From Apostichopus japonicus (lineage: Eukaryota; Echinodermata; Holothuroidea; Aspidochirotida; Stichopodidae), in contig NC_092572.1 of assembly GCF_037975245.1 (NCBI RefSeq), forward strand, positions 12,342,269 to 12,406,268: 64,000 nt of DNA, read 5' to 3'. The first letter of the stretch is position 1. Every line of letters starts with the position of its first letter. Of this stretch, positions 1-11,600 are shown one piece after another. Both the position numbers and the translations under genes were made by a program. The notes under the pieces are model-generated. The model had not been told where the DNA came from. It saw only the letters and a list, made by a program, of their open reading frames with translations, and ran no database searches.

Positions 1-32
1 CTACGGCTGAGGATCCTTTGCTGCAGGTCGAC
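1..32 (-). CDS. possible next CCDC15-like exon, cut by the window edge
   Basis: A pyrimidine-rich acceptor on the minus strand (CTTTGTTTCTTTTGGC through CTTCAG, AG at 33-34) is followed by an open frame in phase 0, VDLQQRILSR, which leaves the window. The phase agrees with the donor of the 650-799 exon. Only 32 bases are visible, so the call rests on the splice site and phase. Confidence 0.35.
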
Positions 33-206
33 CTGAAGGTCGGCCAAAAGAAACAAAGACAAACAGGGAGGAATGGAAAGGAAAGTAAATTTTTATCTTG
101 GCAAATTGGGGTCTTCATTCAGCTCAGCATTTGATTTTCATGTATTTCTCATTGTAACCCTCAACAGTTTTCTGCAAGTTAGATTATGATTCCTTTAACA
201 GCAATT

Positions 207-212
207 TTTATT
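207..212 (-). terminator. poly(A) hexamer AATAAA, minus strand
   Basis: TTTATT on the plus strand, just next to a C-run. It lies about 220 bases downstream of the possible stop at 431, so it could end a short CCDC15-like transcript. Such hexamers are common by chance in AT-rich DNA. Confidence 0.2.
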
Positions 213-430
213 CCCCCCCCCCCACCATCCCAAAATTTTTAGTATCCTAAATTAATTACTCAAAGTTTTCCTGGAGCTTTCCAACCCACCAAATGACTCA
301 AATGAGTGCAAATTGACACCTTCTACAATAAATCGTCTTAAAGAGATTAAAACATGAATCTGTAACATGATATAATTGTTTTCTTTATAGACACTGCACT
401 TAAAAAGGTAACAACATAAACCACTGGGAG

Positions 431-544
431 CTAGTGCAGCAGCCTTTGTTTTGTTTTTTCACTCTTGAAGATCCAGGAAATAACTTTATCCAGTACTGCA
501 TCACAAAATGATTTATCCAAATTCATCCAAAGATTTATGGCAGT
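431..544 (-). CDS. possible alternative terminal exon of the CCDC15-like gene
   Basis: On the minus strand an acceptor TTGTTGAAAAG at 545-555 opens a 37-codon frame (phase 0, matching the exon 2 donor) that ends in TAG at 431-433. The peptide starts TAINLWMNLDKSFCDAVLDK and looks helical and protein-like. The intervening intron would be only 105 bp. I do not recognise it in CCDC15, so it may be a short isoform end or a chance frame. A minus-strand AATAAA lies at 207-212. Confidence 0.3.
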   Translation of the reverse strand, partial: TAINLWMNLDKSFCDAVLDKVISWIFKSEKTKQRLLH

Positions 545-649
545 CTTTTCAACAAGAAAACCATAGTATTTTACAAGAGACCAAATTCAAAGCCATCAAA
601 ATTGCTGCACAAAAATGTTAATGCTAACTGAATCCCTGATATTACTCAC

Positions 650-799
650 AGCCTGAGATGAAACTTGAAGTTGCCTCTCTCTTTTCTCACGATGGACTTC
701 TCTTACTCTGTCCCTTACGTCTCTCTGAAACTGCTGCAGTCTAGCTTCTTTTTCTTGGTGTCTTTGTCTCATTCTTTCTTCTTCAATCTGGGCACTTGT
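650..799 (-). CDS. ccdc15: CCDC15-like gene, coding exon 2 (coiled coil)
   Basis: A 150-bp exon, 50 codons, phase 0 at both ends. It is bounded by a TTTATACAG acceptor (800-801) and a strong GTGAGT donor (649-644). It begins TSAQIEEERMRQRHQEKEAR and continues as a highly charged helix with QQFQRDVRDRVREVHREK. This matches the TSA-IEEE and K-x-x-x-x-x-FQ-x-x-V-x-x-RV pattern that follows the VPVGAWVE box in vertebrate CCDC15. The intron before it (800-2692) is 1.9 kb and carries a transposon. The exon after it is uncertain: either one at the window edge (1-32) or a short terminal exon (431-544). Confidence 0.75.
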
Positions 800-981
800 C
801 TGTATAAAGACATTGATCGATTCTGATTTTAGTGACTGAATGTTTTTGTTATGAAGCTACTGACTTTATTGTTCTTACAATGACCAATGGTGTTGTTACA
901 ATATTACAAACATCTGTGATACTGTATGTCTTGATATGAGTTTCTGCCCCCGATGTTGATAGCCAAACCAGCCCAAAATGA

Positions 982-1642
982 GGGTGTTACTAAACGAATG
1001 ACAATTGCGTTACACATAACAAATGACAATATGTTGTACACACTAAAAAATTGCGTTGACTAAAACGAATGACAGTGAATGACAGCACAGACATTTGCTT
1101 CAACCGGATATCACAGTTCAGACTTCGTGGGTATATTAAAGCCACGCAAACTGAGTGGACGCGAAGTGCGTGGCTTACAGAGGCTAGTAAAGTACGGACA
1201 AGATACAAACGCACCTTATAGTAAGCGAAATTGTAAGTCTGATTTTAAAAAGTAAATTTAACGTCATTTTTCCGATATTAATTGTTAGAAACTAACAATA
1301 CTATAATCTTGAAACGGCTTCAGTTATCTTTCTATATAAATCTACAGAGGTAAATGTCAAAAGCACAGCGCGCACTCAAGCGCATTCTCACACAAAACTT
1401 TCCCTGTGGCTCCAATCCCTGCATTACACCAAAACCCCGCAACCACGTGACATGCGATTTTTTCTCAAATCATTTTTGCGCAGAAAACCAATAACCGCAT
1501 TTACTCCACTCCGTTAATCATTCTATCTCTTCTCACACTGTCCTTCGTTGTTCATTCGTTGTCATTCGCTGTCATTCGCGAATGATAATTAACCCTGTAC
1601 AAAGTCAATTGTCATTCGCTGTCATTCGTTTTAGTTTGTCCC
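982..1642. mobile_element. non-autonomous TIR transposon in the CCDC15-like intron
   Basis: The 661-bp element is flanked by identical 8-bp copies CAAAATGA (974-981 and 1643-1650). The ends are inverted: the left starts GGGTGTTACTAAACGAATGA and the reverse complement of the right starts GGGACAAACTAAAACGAATG. The motif CGAATGACA recurs several times inside both ends as subterminal repeats. There is no transposase. The flanking identity extends to 10 bp (CCCAAAATGA), so the duplication length is 8 to 10. The superfamily is not assigned: GGG ends do not fit typical hAT ends (CAG). Confidence 0.75.
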
Positions 1643-1650
1643 CAAAATGA

Positions 1651-2692
1651 TAAATCGCCATATTTAGTCGACAAACACAAAACAAGACATCATGAAAATG
1701 ATAAATCAAAGCATATTTGTTATTGCAATCAAAAATAATTTTTGGGTGGCATCATAACTTCTTTTGTAGATGATGCAATATTTTACTGAAGTATTGTTCA
1801 TTCAGTTCCGTATAACTAAGTTGGTTGGTAAATTTACTGTAATTTATAAGAAACTGAAGTCAAGTATATACATGTATTTTACTGACACTGATATTTGGCC
1901 TAAGTCAAATATTGCATTCAGTGGGGAACACTCACTATGACTATAATTTTTCTAAGGTGAAAATGAGTATGGCTTGTAGGACTATATCCCTGTATTTCGT
2001 TCGTGTGGAAGAACATAACTTACTGAAATTTTGCTGACAGGAAAGAGACATATATAATTTGTTGATTAGGGGTACAAGTTTCCTGTGCAAGGCGAACTTA
2101 CAGTTACAGGGTAATTATAGTCTCTGTCCTGTCAAAATATTAAACAACATCAGCATGAATCTGCTTCACTTGACTATAGGCCTGAAACCTGGAAATAAAC
2201 AGCCTTATGATAGGTTAGGCTACAGTGATGTAGCTGATGTAAAACTCTGGTTAACAATTGGCATTGCACTTCTGTATGGCATCTCTACTTGTGACTTAGG
2301 AAGTTAGGCCTAATTTAGGCAGGCCGTAGTCCTAACTACAGCTAGGGCCTTAAGGCCCTAGGCCCATTTTTCACAAAAATTATGTTGTTTTCATGTCAAT
2401 TAATTAGGCCTAGGCTTAGGGCCAAGTTGTCCTCAAACTGTCTCGGTCAATGTTGATGACATGACTACAGTGTTTGAGAATTTTACTTAAGTATGAACAT
2501 GGAATCTCTGAACATACACTACGACTTGTGGCTAGTAGAGTGCCACGTTATTTCATACTTCAAATGGGCCTAGCCATACTCTCGCGTTAGCATTGTCGTT
2601 GTTCCTGTCCTGGGTAAGGCATAGCCTAGGTTAGGACATTACTTAGTTTAGGCTACTTAGTACTGAGTCTTGGTCTACTCTTAGTCTCTTAC
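1651..2692. other. intron sequence rich in TAGGCC words
   Basis: No exon is convincing here on either strand. From about 2200 to 2660 the words TAGGCC, GGCCTA and TTAGGC recur many times (densest at 2305-2415). These look like degenerate short repeats and recur at 29.16-29.3 kb. Confidence 0.5.
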
Positions 2693-2824
2693 AAATACTT
2701 CTGTGTCACCCAATTTCCAGGGATTGGCAACTTCTACCCAAGCACCGACGGGAACCACTGCGTGGTTTCTTCGTCCAAAATTCTTTCCAAGAGGTTCTGG
2801 TTTTCGTTTACAATTTGCCGTCAT
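2693..2824 (-). CDS. ccdc15: CCDC15-like gene, coding exon 1
   Basis: First coding exon of a centriole protein. Read on the minus strand it gives 44 codons from an ATG at 2824 to a GTAAGA donor at 2692 (phase 0). The peptide contains AVVPVGAWVEVANPW around residues 22-36, which I recognise as the conserved N-terminal VPVGAWVE box of vertebrate CCDC15. The open frame extends upstream to an earlier ATG at 2941, but the 2824 start gives an N-terminus of a length closer to the vertebrate one. In vertebrates CCDC15 sits in the centriole inner scaffold and supports centriole size, integrity and ciliogenesis. The next exon (650-799) is in phase and continues the CCDC15 pattern. The family name comes from remembered motifs, not a search. 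Confidence 0.72.
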
Positions 2825-3174
2825 TATGGTTGTTGATATCGTTCGGCAGAAATTTGCTTGAAAAGACCGGGGATCATGTCCCATTCGTCGCCGCTTGAAA
2901 TATTCTACTTTAACGTAGGGGTGTTTTTTATTTGTATACATTTTAAAACAGTTGTTGTTTTGTTTTTCTCAAGTTATTTTGATTACAGCACTTATCCTTT
3001 CTAAATTATATTTAAAACAATTTTTTTCATTTATATCATTATTAATCAGTAATCTTTGCCGACCTTCTACCATTGTTAAACTAAATTTTAACCTATGTAT
3101 TGAATGGTAATTACCAAAATAAAACAACCGTCGATGAATGGGTCATAATCCAAGACCGGTGTGACAGTGTAGAA

Positions 3175-3606
3175 CAGTGGTTCTCAAAGTTGGTCCCTGC
3201 CGCTCCAGAAGGCGTTGGGAGGTCTCAGAGGTGCTACTGGGTACACACGGGGAGAAGGGCCGATGGCACTGATTTGGGGTCCCTGGCGATTACGACACAT
3301 CTCTGCAGCGATTTAGGGCACAATAAGGCATCCAGGGGGTCGGGGGGGGGGGGGGATTGCGACCCAAAATTATAGAAATTTAATACATACCTCCACCCCT
3401 ATGTCCAATTTCTTTCGCGTTTGGATTATATTGAAGCAGATACATCTCTTGTAACTTATAAGCCACCATTTTAGCCTGTCATTTTGGGCAATTTCCTGAG
3501 CTGGTCACTGATTGCGAAGTCGAGGGGAGGGGGTAGGGGGAGGGGGTATTGGGAGAGTTCAAGATGGTCGAAGGGCCGGTCGTCTAAAAAAGTTTGCGAA
3601 CCACTG
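3175..3606. mobile_element. hAT-type non-autonomous element
   Basis: The 432-bp element has an 8-bp duplication GTGTAGAA on both sides (3167-3174 and 3607-3614). The left end reads CAGTGGTTCTCAAAGTTGG and the reverse complement of the right reads CAGTGGTTCGCAAACTTTTT. CAGTGGTTCTCAAA-type ends are a hallmark of Charlie/Tip100-like hAT elements. The inside contains G-runs (3340-3355 and 3523-3548) and no transposase. Confidence 0.9.
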
Positions 3607-3614
3607 GTGTAGAA

Positions 3615-4903
3615 TCTCCACAGATTAACCCCGGTGTAAGTTTGGCAAAGTCCTGGTGTGTCCTACGCATAAATTGGTCTATAGGCCAATTTCTGCTTCA
3701 ATATCTATCGTCCTATGACAGTCTAATGAGAAATATACGGATGAATAAAACTGGAAAAATGACACATGTAATAGTCCGTCCTCTCTAATAAGACTAAGAC
3801 GCTTTCTATTTAGAAATTGTGTCGCTGTATGATTTGTCAAGCTTTACGTACACTGAACCTCTTTGTCGAGATGGAGAAAATTGACAAAATGACAACGGGA
3901 CAAAACCCGTGTAGCCAATTAGACAATATAAAGGTGATATTTTGTTCGTAAAACGTGCATTATTTTGATCATTATTGTAAATTGTACATTAGCTTCATAT
4001 TTTATTCCCTTTACATATGTTCTTAAATTAGCATGACACTTGCTCTTTACACAGCTCTTCGAATCTCACTTCGAGTTCCGTAAGACGTAAATGAATTATA
4101 TATATATATATAAATAATATGTCAGGCTATAGAAGTAGCATTATAAACGGAAGATGGTACTATAATAAACAATAATAAACTCAAACATTCCCCGGATTGA
4201 TTGAGGTATACAGTTACCTGAATCTTTGTGGAGCGAGGGGCAGATGTTAATGAAGTATTTTATTAAAAAAGGGGTAGGGGTTAACCTTTATGTGAGGCAT
4301 AAAAGTGAAGGATTTTATAGCTCTTCCGTGTATGCTGCCCTCTCAGCAACCTTCCACTGTCCCTCACATTCCCACCCCTTTGCTCCCCAGGTTTAGCCTA
4401 TACCCACTCCGTCTTTTTAGTTTTATTTTATTTTTATTTTTAATTCCGCATTGATCAAGTTTTGCTCTGATAGACTTTACATCAGTATAATTGTATAGAA
4501 TTTTATTTCCATCTTCTGTTGCATTTCTTTTGTATCTTATAACATATTGATTCAAAAAATACATCCTTCATATAGCAATATTGATTTAGTCATATTATTG
4601 ATTTCTCTCGATCGGTCAATACATGGTATTACATAAATGTAAAAGAAACGAATTTCTGAGCTAATTAAATGAAATTGAATAGATAAATTTATTATCTGTG
4701 TTAATATTAAACAGTAGTGGAATTAAGTAGCCTAATTTACGAAGAAACCGATATAAATGGATTGTTTTAAAAAAATAAAATAAAAAAAGTTATATAGTTT
4801 TTTGCAAGCCTTGCCAAGTTGAGGTACTTTTGAGTCAATATTGAAGAAATAAAAAATACCGTAAAACTTAATATACTAGAAAGAGTCACGTGTGTCTATA
4901 CAT
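3615..4903. other. AT-rich intergenic stretch, no gene seen
   Basis: No exon or RNA gene could be supported. It holds a short (TA)n run at about 4096-4112 and A/T-rich sequence from 4400 to 4880. It passes into a minisatellite at its right end. Confidence 0.5.
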
Positions 4904-5640
4904 GAGTTCTTTTCGCGTTGTAGATACATGTCTGGGGTCACACCCTCCCTGGGTTTGGGATATATCAGCATTTAATTAGACTCGAAGTGAGTCCTTACTA
5001 ATTCCAATATTGTACTCACGTATACTTACAGGAGTTCTTTTCACGTTGTAGACACATGTCTGGGGGTCACACCCTCCCAGGATTTGGGATATATCAGCAG
5101 TTTAGACTCGAAGAGATTTCTGACTCGTACTCATATTGTACTCACGTACAGCTCCAGGAGTTCTTTTCGCGTTGTATTATGTCAGGGATCACACCCTCCC
5201 TGGGTTTCGGATATATATCAGTAAATTTAGACTCGACGTGACGGTTCTTTACTAGTTCTCATATTGTACTCACGTATAGCTACAGGAGTTCTTTTCACGT
5301 TGTAGATACATGACTGGGATCACACCTTACCTGGGTTTCATATGACTCGAAGTGAGTTCTTATTCGTACTCATATTGTACTCAAGTGTAGCTACCTGAGT
5401 TCTTTTCGCGTTGTGTATGGCTATGGTCACACCCTCTCTGGGTTTGGTATATATCAGCATTTTAGACTCGAAGTGAGTTCTTACTAGTTCTCATATTGTA
5501 CTCACGTTTAGCTACAGGAGCTCTTTTCGCGTTTAGATACATGTCTGGGGTCACACCCTCCCTGGGTTTGATATATAATCAGCATTTTTAGACGCGAAGT
5601 GAGTTCTTACCCATACTCATATTCCAGCACCTCACTAGTC
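4904..5640. repeat. minisatellite, about 6 units of 112-128 bp
   Basis: Units begin with GAGTTCTTTTCGCGTTGTAG-like sequence at 4904, 5032, 5158, 5286, 5398 and 5518. Each then carries a CACACCCTCCCTGGGTTT block, GATATATCAGCA, GACTCGAAGTGAGT and CATATTGTACTCACGTA. Units are diverged by substitutions and small indels, so the array is not recent. No coding potential is apparent. Confidence 0.9.
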
Positions 5641-7653
5641 TACTCACCCTCTTAATGTTGTACTCATACTCGTATATTAGGGTCACGTTGGATATATTTA
5701 GTATCGATACTGGTACAATGTTAAGGACTCATACTAAGGGAAATTCTACTTGTACTCTTATTGTGCTAGTACTATATACGTCTGCCACTATTACAGTAGA
5801 TTTTGTTTTTCTCCTTAATTTTTTTTTCTTTAGTTTCTCGCTGACGTCTTACAAAGAAAAAGGAGGTAAATTTAATTGTAAGGTTGCGGTTACCCATCAT
5901 GGTATTTTATGATTGGATGTTTAAACAATGGAAACAAAACAATTGACATGAGAAGAAAAAAAATAGGAGGCAACTTCGTGACAGGAAGATTAGCAGATTA
6001 CGTGGCGATAGCAGACATCAGCCCAGGCCCGATGATGGGGGAGGATGGGGTGCATGGGTGTTGGATCCTGATGATGAGGGAGGATGGGGGTGCATGGGTG
6101 TTAGATAAAGGGGAACCAAGCCCGGTCTCTAGGTCAAATAGATCATATCATCACCGTGCAAACCGACTGGTATATAGTTGAAGAGAGGCGGAAGGGTAAG
6201 GGTGAGGGTAAGGGGAAGGGGAAGGTGTAAAAGTAAGCAAAGGACGAAAATAAAAACAAAACAGATTTCATTTATTTCTATTTCTTGCCAGTATTTTAAT
6301 TATTGCATCTTTTACTCACATTTGCATTTCTTTCTGTCCCTTACCGTTTTGTTTTTTTTTATAATTTTTTTTTTGCACTGCGTAATTTTATTACATAAGC
6401 AACATGCATAATAAAAGCGAAGGGCGCCCTCAATTTTCTTTATACATAATGTGATATGTGGTTATAATACGCAAATAATGCAAATAACTGCAAACTAACT
6501 AATATCAGCAAAGTGTTCTAAGACGGTGGTTTTTAGAGCCGGTGGTTTTTAGATGTCTTCAGTTCAATTGAGTTAGTTATGCTCTGTGATCGCTTTTGGC
6601 TTCTACTAACCTCGAAGAGGGAGAAGTTGGAGAAGGTGGATGGTAAAGGTTATAGACAACCCCCCCCCCCCCCCCCATGAAAGTATTCTCCGAGTACGGT
6701 ATGTTATAAACACAATCAAATGTGATGGACTTATACAAACATAACCATGGCTTCTGTCTGTTATATAGTAATTGGCATAATATATCTAAATACCAACATC
6801 TTCTAGAACATAAATGATAAATTTAATAATCATAGTCTTTCTCCACTGCAATGGTCTCTTGGTTGTCTTGTTGTTTCTTGGCCAATGCGTTTAAATTCCA
6901 ACGTTGACGTCAGCTGGAATGTGAACAAACGAAAGAAGATTAAAAATGATTACCAAAAAGAGGGAATCAAAAGTTACAATCAGAGGCAGGGCCGCATTGT
7001 GTGTTTGGGAGTTTTAACTGTCTGTTTTGGAATGAGTAGTTTAATGTTTTGTAGTTTCATTATATGCTAGCATATTTAAGCATATTTCAATATGGTGTTA
7101 ACTGGTAATGTAGTACTGATCTTCAGAAAATTGACACCATCTTATTGAACCCCACCCCACCCCAATCCCCACTCGGTGAAACTTTCAGTTGTATTTGGTG
7201 TGGAGAACACAATTAGAATGCTAATTAATAACCATTTAAATTACTCTCTACGTACAAATTACATCCTCATAATATGTGTATGGCGAAGATATATTACATC
7301 AGGGCAATTTTCTGTTATAAAATATCAATCATTTATCTATACGGAGGGAGGAAGAATTACAAATTTTTCATTACAAACGCGTTGCAATCTAATGAAACTC
7401 TATATAACTATATAGACAACACACATGTAGAGCTAATGCAAACGTTACAAATGCGTCAGGTTCTCGGAATAATTCAACAAGAATGATTATTAATGGCCTT
7501 CAATAAAAGCTTTGACTATGATCTGCTATGGCGACTTCATTCAAAGAACCACATCTCGCGTTAGAGACACGATACTGAGATTTCAGTATATTTATCAATT
7601 GACAATTATGGAATGTGTATTTCTCTTCGATATAAATCGTTTTGTATTTTCTG
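5641..7653. other. intergenic, no gene supported
   Basis: Holds a two-copy repeat at about 6028-6110 (GATGATG-GGGAGGATGGGG-TGCATGGGTGTT, unit about 45 bp), a GGTAAGGGTGAGG-type purine tract at 6188-6228 and a C-run at 6660-6676. The 3' end of the secreted-peptide gene on the minus strand may reach into the right part if a third exon exists. I could not identify one. Confidence 0.4.
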
Positions 7654-7766
7654 CTATAAACATCTTTTTAAAACTTTATGCGACTTACATTGACCGCAGG
7701 CCAGTGGTCCAAGCATCTGTCCGTTCTTGGTCAAGGCGCAGAAGCATCTCTCGTTACCTGGACAAC
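7654..7766 (-). CDS. secreted cysteine-rich peptide precursor, Cys-rich exon
   Basis: Acceptor CTTTTCACTGCAG (AG at 7767-7768), phase 1, which joins the 8509 donor in frame. It encodes cysteines spaced C-x5-C-F-C-x13-C. A GTAAGT donor at 7688-7683 gives a 78-bp exon with phase 1 at both ends. If it is not used, the frame runs on to a fifth and sixth Cys and a TAG at 7654-7656. Which form is real decides the C-terminus and disulfide number. The C-x5-C-F-C-A-x4-N-G-x3-G segment resembles the core of a thyroglobulin type-1 (thyropin) domain, C-W-C-V-x-x-x-G. That is a weak motif similarity only. Confidence 0.7.
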
Positions 7767-8508
7767 CTGCAGTGAAAAGTAGAGAAGACAAAAACCTGTA
7801 AGTGAGTGTTTGAAATTCCCCGCCAATCCAGTAGCCTGCTCGACAGACGATTGCTTACAGATTGATATAGTTAGTGTTGACCTGTGAAATATGTATTTTG
7901 TGCTACGTACGGTGTCGTGTATACGTATCGGCCTGATTTTGAACGTTGTTTATTTTATGAATATTCATGTAATAGTATGAATATTCATGTTTTTCTCGTT
8001 GGGAAGAACCATTATCAGACGAAAGCTAGCAGACGTTTGTTTGTTGCTTATTTATTTTTCATTCCTACTTGTCTATGCATTTACTTATTTATTTTTTATT
8101 CATTGTTAAAGTAAATACTACTAACAACGTGCTGAGTATATAGGCTATGCAGTTTGAATGTATCAAAGTATACCGGTAAGTCTAGCCTAGGTTATTCAGT
8201 TCTTGATGTTTTGGTTTTCAGAGTATACAGTGTCGTATATCTTCCCAAGGTTTGATAATCTGTTCTTTACAATATGCCATAATAAGTTAATATTGAGAAG
8301 GAAACCGAGGGTGGAGGCGGGGAGGGACATCCAGGAAGTGAACTTATGGAATGGTATAGCTGTGGTCCGCAACTCGATTTCTGCGAAACCATAGTAAAAT
8401 CTTCCAGCTATTACAGGACACTTGTGGAATGATATCAATCTGGACATGGTTATGATTCGACTACAAGTTGTTCTTTCATACTTGAAGTAAAACACATAGT
8501 CAACTTAC

Positions 8509-8674
8509 GCATGAACTCTGGTCCCTTTCCGCGTCCACCTTTGCCACGTCCACGTTTCTCCATCATGTCTTGGAAGGCGAACTCTAAATCGTCATCTTCA
8601 TACGCCGTTACCGTGGCAACGATGACGGTCATAACCAGGAAGAAGCAAACGAGTTTGGTGTTCATTTTGGAGAT
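8509..8674 (-). CDS. secreted cysteine-rich peptide precursor, signal/pro exon
   Basis: The exon opens after a strong acceptor (CTTCTCTCTCCACCTAG, AG at 8675-8676) with 9 untranslated bases, then ATG at 8665-8663. Residues 1-21 are a clear signal peptide (hydrophobic core CFFLVMTVIVATVTA). Residues 22-36 are an acidic pro-segment (EDDDLEF), then Lys-Arg at 37-38 as a likely furin/convertase site. A Gly/Arg/Lys-rich run GRGKGGRGKGPEFM follows. The exon ends at a GTAAGT donor (8508) in phase 1, and read-through past it soon stops. The layout (signal, acidic pro-part, KR, basic mature part) is that of secreted peptide precursors such as antimicrobial peptides or neuropeptides. I do not recognise the family, so no function is given. 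Confidence 0.75.
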
Positions 8675-11600
8675 CTAGGTGGAGAGAGAAGATCACGTGT
8701 TAAAGTTATATTAAGAGAGCTATACGTTTTGTTTTAAATTATTATGATTATCTTCCAAACAACCTATACATAAGACTGATAAAGAGGAACTCGGCATGAG
8801 AGGAAGGACCAGTATGAGGAAGCGAGAAGCAATAAAAGAGGTAAGGGGGGGGGGGTAGTGGTGAGGTTAAGACTTAGGAAGTGGAAGATATGGGGGGGGG
8901 TCATCGGAGGTGTCAGATGAGAGGGAAGTTGTGAATTTTGAATATGCCCCCAATACATATTATTTAAAACAAAACAACGAATTTAATTGTCTAATATGAA
9001 AACACCTCGTATAAAGGAGAACACAACGAGTCATTTTTTGTTATTAAATTCTCTCTGTTAATTAATTACATGATGGCAGCTTTTGCAAGAGTTAACAAAG
9101 GATTATCGATAGAAAATTAATGTCAATGCAATCGAAAAAAACTGTAATCAATATTTGTGTCAAAATGTGAAACGATTAGCGTGTGTTCTATTTCAAAACA
9201 ATGTATAGTCGATATGAATTGTTATATCAAACGCCTAAAGCATATCAATAAACAAAAAGGCTCTGAAAACTTAAATAGCCTATATATATATCAATATGTA
9301 TAAGTACAAAATAAAATTATCGACTCATTCTCCAACATTTTTTTTTCATTGTAAACAACACAATGTGAGATGAAAATAAATAGATAAATTTAATAAACCT
9401 TGTGACGTATGTAATGATTATGGATATATATCTGTTTAATTTCATGTACATCATATTCGTACATAATACTTTTTTGACAGTAAATTGTAATTGGTCAAAC
9501 TTATATAGTTAAGAAAAATGTCATTCTTGAACTATCACATAATATCGAGGTTCGGTATTTGGACGTCACCTTTGAAGTTAGTCCCCCAATAACTCTTTCC
9601 AATTTTGTCGCATTTGACTGAAACTTGATAAAATTTATGTAATATTTATATAAAATTATAAAAATATTTGTAAAATAATATATGATATTTATATTATATT
9701 ACAATAATATTTATATAATATTATATAATATTTATTATATTAGTTTATTATTTAAGTGATAAATTCTCAACAGAGGCTCACTCCAAAGTATTCAATTATC
9801 ATCACGTGACTTCGATGAAATTGGAATTTACTGAGGCTTGTCTGATTGGTTAATAGTAACGGCGAAGATCAAAGACCATATCGGTCCAATTTGTTGAACT
9901 ATTTAAACACTACGTTCGTGTTAATAACTACTTTTAATGGATTTTTTTTTGTGGTGGTTGGGGGGTGGGGGAGGTGAGGTTGAAAAGGTAAGTGTACACG
10001 CCCCCCCCCCCAACCGTTTGATCCGCACATAATTATTCATATTGTAGGGAATAATAAGTGTTATTTTTTACCCAAATTTAATTTCTATTTCAAGGAAGTC
10101 GAGTTAAAGCCGGACGGACAAAAATTAATACTAAAACTGTACTGATTTATTGTTTTGACAGATGAAGAATATTAACGAGGAAAAATGTTTGACAAATAGT
10201 ATTTTGAAAAAAAAAATCTTTTAGGACTTGCATATCAAGTGGACAGTAAATGCCAACATTAGTGTCAACACACAATACGATTTTTTTGAGCAAAATATAA
10301 CATATTGGTTTCTAAAAAAATAAGTAAAGAATTGAATATGTATATTCTATTACCAAATATAAAATTCCGAAATTAATTATGTTTCAATTCTATCAACAGC
10401 CACGTCTACCTCTTGACTAGTTATTTAAATTATTTTTTATTATTATGATTTCTTTTTTTTATATTATTATATTTTATTTTGCTTAGACATACGTATATAC
10501 GTATATTTACACAGCTGATTGTGTTTGCAATGTAATGATTGATGTCACGCGAAATCCAACGATACCAAATATTTTATATGATACACAAAATAACAGAAAT
10601 TTCACTATTTATATGTATGAATGTTATAACGGATGATTTGCACAACAAAAGAGTTGTAAAAGGGTGATTTATTACGAGAAAAAGAAAAGAGAACATAACT
10701 TCCTTTACGGCTTGCTCTCTCCCGTGATGTAAATGGTAAACACGATTATATATACATAGGCTATATATGTGTAAGCTAATTTGCATATGGAAATCAAAAC
10801 AAACGTGGTTGCTACGCGGAAGTTCGTAAATTTACTACTCGTGGTTTACTATTATCATAAAGGGATTTGACTATTTATCATTGAGAGACCATGCATGGGG
10901 AAATAAATGAATTGGCTTGTTCTGTTTAAAATGGGCGTAAGTAGATGGCGATATATACTAACTATATAGCTATCCTAACTAAATGTTAAAACTAACCAAA
11001 CCTATACCTATACACTCATTATATGTAATACAGCCGTCTTAAACTTAATAAAATACTGACTATATATATGCTCTCTTATAAATAGACATAACAAAAATTA
11101 GCTAATCTGTACCTATTAAAACTCTACCACTAGGGCTGTCATAAATGATGGTGAGAAAATTTGTTAACATCTATATAGCTTAGCTCTCGCTATGTGATCG
11201 GCTAACTTTCGAGATATCCTATTTTATTTTTATTTATTTATTTCAACTTTATTTTAAGAGGGTAGCTCGTTTAGCAATAGCTAATCTTCCACGAGGCCCT
11301 CTGATAAGACATATAATAATATAAAAAGTATGAAAATTTAAGAAGTCATAGCCTATATGTAAGACTGACGTTTATATTGCGATCGTACTGAAATATAAGC
11401 TATATATGGCGATCCTGAATAAATGTCATTTACAGAAATAATTAAACCTTAGATTGAGTTAAATAGGGTGTAGCAAAATTGTCTATATATAACCCTTCGC
11501 TAGCGCTATATATAGGACCAACTCAGAACCGTACTGAAATCTACGACTCTACGATATCAGCCACTCTGGGGCAACTGATGTTGATATAGCTGTACCTAAA

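Noticed and set aside
11-32. GGATCC, CTGCAG and GTCGAC sites close together at the left edge, like a cloning polylinker
   Set aside because: CTGCAGGTCGAC matches a pUC-type linker over 12 bases, but the surrounding bases do not. The stretch also fits an exon after a good acceptor. Vector origin is not supported.
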